Positions 60,451-64,000 of a stretch of DNA of 64,000 nucleotides are shown here, piece by piece; the stretch's first letter is position 1, and the number at the start of each line of letters is the position of its first letter. The stretch comes from Fennellomyces sp. T-0311. Its lineage: Eukaryota; Mucoromycota; Mucoromycetes; Mucorales; Lichtheimiaceae. Location: NCBI GenBank assembly GCA_025266875.1, contig JALLLT010000061.1, positions 1 through 64,000 of the forward strand, given 5' to 3'. Position numbers and translations under genes: made by a program. The notes beneath the pieces were generated by a model. It did no database searches and was not told where the DNA came from. It saw only the letters and a list, made by a program, of their open reading frames with translations.

Positions 60451-61401
60451 ATGCGCGCCAACACGGTCTACTGGATAGCCGCCTTGCTACTTGGCTTTGC
60501 TCAACTCTGTGCCGGATCCAAAGGCAATGTTCAACCCGGATTTCTGACATGCGTCCATCAATGCGAACAAACCGAATGTCCAGCAGAACTTCCCCTGAGT
60601 CTTCGACTGACGTTGTGGGATTGCCCTGAAAACTGCCGTTACAATTGCATGCAAAAGATCACCGATCGCGCCATTGCCGAAAACACCCCTGTATACCAAT
60701 ACTACGGCAAGTGGCCCTTTTACCGGTTGTTTGGCATCCAAGAGCCTGCGTCTGTCCTTTTCTCCATTGGCAACGGCTACGTTCATTACTACTACTACAA
60801 GATCCTGCGACGCGAAATTCCAGGTGCCTACTACTTGAAACCTTACATGCTCATGTTCTCGCTGGTCGGTATCAATGCATGGGTTTGGAGCACAGTGTTC
60901 CATTCGCGCGACTTTCCATTGACGGAAAAGCTCGATTACTTCTCGGCCGGCTTGTTTATCCTCTACTCGCTCTATTATGCCTTGATTCGCCTCTTCCATA
61001 TTCGAAACGCTGTCATCGTGCGCCTGCTGACTGCCGTTGTGGTCACAATGTTTATCGCTCACGTCTCCTACTTGTCATTCTATACCTTTGATTACGGATA
61101 CAACATGATGGCTTCCGTCGTGGTCGGTAGCTTCCTGCTGATGTGCTGGGTTGTTTGGGCTATTTTGCAATACACCCGCCCAGAAAATCAGCATCGTCGC
61201 TCGTACGCCTATTTGGTAATTGTATCCGTTGCCGGTACTTCGGCTGCCATGGCGCTCGAATTGTTTGACTTTCCGCCCTTCCTCAGAGTGCTTGACGCCC
61301 ACAGTCTCTGGCACTTTTCGACAATCCCTTTGATGGCCCTTTGGTACCGCTTCGTGTTACTCGATACCCCCAACGAATTGCGCATTGGATTAAAAGACTA
61401 G
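60451..61401 (+). CDS. PER1: PER1/PGAP3 GPI-anchor lipid remodelling protein
   Basis: Single exon of 316 residues. A cleavable signal sequence (MRANTVYWIAALLLGFAQLCAG) is followed by a Cys-rich lumenal segment (CVHQCEQTECP, WDCPENCRYNCMQ). Then comes the family motif KWPFYRLFGIQEPASVLFS and about seven membrane helices. The conserved histidines sit in STVFHSRDFPLTEKLDYF and DAHSLWHFSTIP, typical of the CREST superfamily of metal-dependent lipid hydrolases. In yeast PER1 removes the sn-2 acyl chain of GPI anchors in the ER. The Met at 60451 is chosen over one 54 nt upstream because it begins a perfect signal peptide. Codons are C-rich at third positions, unlike the AT-rich flanks. No intron, in contrast to most genes here. 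Confidence 0.93.
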   Translation: MRANTVYWIAALLLGFAQLCAGSKGNVQPGFLTCVHQCEQTECPAELPLSLRLTLWDCPENCRYNCMQKITDRAIAENTPVYQYYGKWPFYRLFGIQEPASVLFSIGNGYVHYYYYKILRREIPGAYYLKPYMLMFSLVGINAWVWSTVFHSRDFPLTEKLDYFSAGLFILYSLYYALIRLFHIRNAVIVRLLTAVVVTMFIAHVSYLSFYTFDYGYNMMASVVVGSFLLMCWVVWAILQYTRPENQHRRSYAYLVIVSVAGTSAAMALELFDFPPFLRVLDAHSLWHFSTIPLMALWYRFVLLDTPNELRIGLKD

Positions 61402-61558
61402 ACCCCCAATTGACTACTCCTTCTTTTGCTATTGGATTATTTGTAATAATATATCTGGTTTTAACTTTAACACTGTATGACAGCACTGTAGCACGATGTA
61501 TCAACATTTGGTGATGTGATGTACTCCCAACACCGGAATTTCAGGCCCTCGCATATCC
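61402..61558. other. 3' flank of PER1-like gene
   Basis: Short spacer with AT-rich runs (TTATTTGTAATAATATATC) that may hold the polyadenylation signal. Confidence 0.4.
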
Positions 61559-61732
61559 GATATGGTAGTTGTACCAGACTCCAGTGCGAATGGCCACTCT
61601 TGGGCACTATCGTACTGCTGGAATCAGTTTGGCGAGGTATTCAATATTGGAAATGGAGAGTTTGACCTACGTCAGAAAGGCAAACACAAAATAATTTCAT
61701 ACGGAAAGACTTTTGGAATGAAAATTCGTTGA
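61559..61732 (+). pseudogene. HET-like domain fragment
   Basis: An open 57-codon stretch ending in TGA reads ...SANGHSWALSYCWNQFGEVF...GEFDLRQKGKHKIISYG. The ALSYCW core with following Gly/Glu and GKHKI resembles the start of HET (heterokaryon incompatibility) domains, where A-L-S-Y-x-W is the hallmark. No start, upstream exon or downstream continuation is visible, so it is probably a fragment. Identification rests on the short motif. Confidence 0.4.
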
Positions 61733-64000
61733 AACTATTGAGGGTGGAGAATATATTTTTTCTCAATGATGAAATGGTACCTAGCCAAGGCAGATAACTT
61801 GCTGCCGGGAATGGAATAAGTGCGCATCACTCACTTGCTAAATATATTACCAAGGAAAGGAAGCTCGAGCATTTTCCAGCAATTACGAACAGGTATGTAC
61901 TACAACTTGTGAGCTTGTTCAGTGAATTTTCGGCACGATCGACAAGTGCACCCAAACCTATTATATACGTTGCGAACATTGTGTACGCAAGTCCAAGCCT
62001 GCATGTTCTCAGGATCAATTCCTACCCACAAATAGTCGAGCAAGAAAGAATAGATATTCATCGTCACCATCGCCGGAACACAGTGAAATATACCGCCACA
62101 ACGTAGTAGAAGTTTTACATATACCAAACTTTATTATCAGTATCTGCTATTGCTAGTTTGACTGAAGTTTGTTTCTTGAAAGGACACTGTGGGTTGGCGA
62201 TATTGGGAATTGTACTTTTTCTCTCTTTTATTTAAGCCCCCTTCCCTTTCCATAATCTATTCTCATATTCTTATTGTTTTATACGAAACGCCTAGGATCC
62301 ATGTTAGCCCACAGTCTTCCACTCAAACAAGGAAGCGCGGATATTGTCAACACATTGTTATCGGAACCAGCGACAGTGGATGTAATATTGTCGATAACGA
62401 AAACGTGTTGTGAATGCTTTACCTTTTCAGAAATCCATTTCAATATAAACTGTCAAACAGATGCTTAATGGAAATGACACTCGCTCGGTATCACTGCTAT
62501 CGGATTGTCAGGAAGGCTAAAGGCCATTGCAGATTGATGCATTGTACTTTGCTTAATTTCCAGTTTGGAAACTAAGCAGAGTATCGTCGTCGGATAAAGT
62601 CGATCTTACATGCTCTTATGTGACATGCACAAAAAAAAAATCAGCTTTTGTCACTCTCTTACTATTTTCATATCTCATTTGGTAAAGAATGCCAAGAACT
62701 AAATCTCGGTGAGCAATCACAAGATGCATTACAGAATCTTCGAATGGTCCTATAATTACAACTTTACGGGCCAGATGCAGATGGTAATGTACCATGTTGA
62801 GCTGGAATGCACCCAAGATGTGAGTTTCCAGGTGCAATAGTTTGACACAATAGCCAAGCATTATGCAGGGTACCTCTGGCTTAATTCGGAATGCTATTTG
62901 CCACAAAAATAGGTACCACATTTGCTTATTAATGAAAGCTGTGCTTCCTTGACAACAGTGGCACTGATGATCCCATGCAAGTGAAGAGGCAGGATCTCGG
63001 GACGAACCGATTTATCTTGTGTTCACGCCTTTTTTTTCAAGTAGCCATATCTAGTATAAAGTGCGTCCGTAAACGGCTGTCTGTTTATAAAAGAATAATA
63101 CCTGACGACCAATGTTCAAAGCAATGGATCAATAGGACGCGCCTTCTGTACATATGGTCGTTATAAGAAAAAACTCCAACTTCTGATAAGTATCAGAGGT
63201 GCCACATTGTAGAAGCTTAGCAGAGGGACCAGACCGGTAAACATATGACCGCCGAACCCATGATACATTTTCATATTCATATGCTATCTTGGTCTATGGT
63301 TTTCAGTGTCTGAACGTCTGACAAAGGTCACAGAGAAAATTGCTTATGATGGTACCATTAGCATCATAGTTTGTCAACTATACAAAAGGCTGTACCCAAA
63401 CTTCATTGGTGCTTGCGCATCTTCTCCTCCCAAAAGGCATTTAGTGCGCATATTTTGACCAACAATTTTGACGAGTAAGGCTCCGCATTATTACCCATGT
63501 TCATTACACAAAGGCAATCACACTTACGTTTATCGATCGACGTGTGGAAACCATGCATAATCAGCGATACCACCATCATGGCACCTTCCGATCACGCGCT
63601 ATGTAGTATTAAAAAAGTCCATACCATCGTCTTCTGTGATAGTTGATTGTACGAATTATCAGCCAGTACTAATCTTCTTCATGCATACAGCATAAGTTCC
63701 TTGTAATTTTTACTATTTTTTGGATCCGCGTGGCAGTTGCGGTAAAATAGTTAGGGAATACATGTCAGTGATACACAGAGTGTCGTCATTTGTCGTGTTC
63801 GGACTATCTCGGTGATGGGAAGCTCCCGTGTCATTGGAGCGACTGCCGGTGCACTGCATTCCTTACCATTCAAGACAGGAACTCATGATCCGGCAGACAC
63901 AGCACCATCTTGATGGAGCACAAGACTTTATTGGAATAGCAGATTTTTTGCAGGCATAAGCAAACAGTTTCATTCGTTCATGGTAAGCTGAGCCTTTGCA
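61733..64000. other. Gene-poor terminal stretch with weak relics
   Basis: No complete gene. A stretch at 61944-62156 reads KCTQTYYIRCEHCVRKSKPAC, resembling the second half of a fungal zinc cluster, but the first half is absent. Between 62.2 and 64 kb I see nothing assignable beyond short AT-rich frames and A/T homopolymers (for example A10 at 62631-62640). Confidence 0.35.

Overview
The window looks like nuclear DNA of an early-diverging filamentous fungus, most likely Mucoromycota (Mucorales-like). The reasons are intron-dense genes with short introns (about 50-110 bp, GTAAGT-type donors, CTAAC-like branch points), AT-rich gene-poor stretches, and several copies of fungal accessory families of a kind I associate with Mucoromycota. 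No source organism can be named with confidence.

The conserved genes sit in islands. Island 1 (about 5.6-6.5 kb) is a PH-domain protein. Island 2 (11.6-17.5 kb) holds a single-pass membrane protein of unknown function, a Hoy1/PAH1-type homeobox regulator and, on the opposite strand, a SWT1-like PIN endonuclease. Island 3 (20.6-27.4 kb) holds an Old Yellow Enzyme, the NC2-beta/Dr1 transcription repressor and a 14-exon gamma-glutamyltransferase. Island 4 (29.6-33.4 kb) holds an Aim32-like mitochondrial Fe-S protein and a 15-exon FHA-kinase of the Chk2/Rad53 type. Island 5 (46.7-61.4 kb) holds a TPR/F-box/LRR protein, a Baeyer-Villiger monooxygenase, a tiny CYSTM protein, a CSC1-type mechanosensitive channel, an AcuK/Ert1-type zinc-cluster factor divergent from it, and a PER1/PGAP3 GPI-lipid remodelling protein. 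I resolved exon structures by requiring continuous reading frames and family motifs across junctions.

Between the islands lies accessory, decaying DNA. It contains an apparently intact 8-exon gene of a multi-copy family with a PD-(D/E)XK-like motif and a C-terminal basic tail (1.3-3.4 kb), and a broken antisense paralogue (9.2-10.3 kb). A second PD-(D/E)XK-like family forms a 0.63-0.65 kb inverted duplication (39-41.5 kb) in which one arm has lost every putative catalytic residue and the other carries nonsense changes. A third relic (28.3-28.6 kb) retains a VEIKK-type motif. Other relics are a broken Mutator-like transposase (34.9-36.3 kb), a GC-richer stretch with tandem repeats resembling a dead retroelement (43.3-45.4 kb), a decayed TPR/F-box paralogue convergent with the intact one (45.7-46.6 kb), a short inverted-repeat element (9.0 kb), a HET-like fragment (61.6 kb) and two tRNA-like remnants.

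The best candidate for something under-described is the nuclease-fold-like families. They are several per window, in various states of decay, and associated with inverted duplications and insertions. Their activity and biological role cannot be judged from sequence alone.
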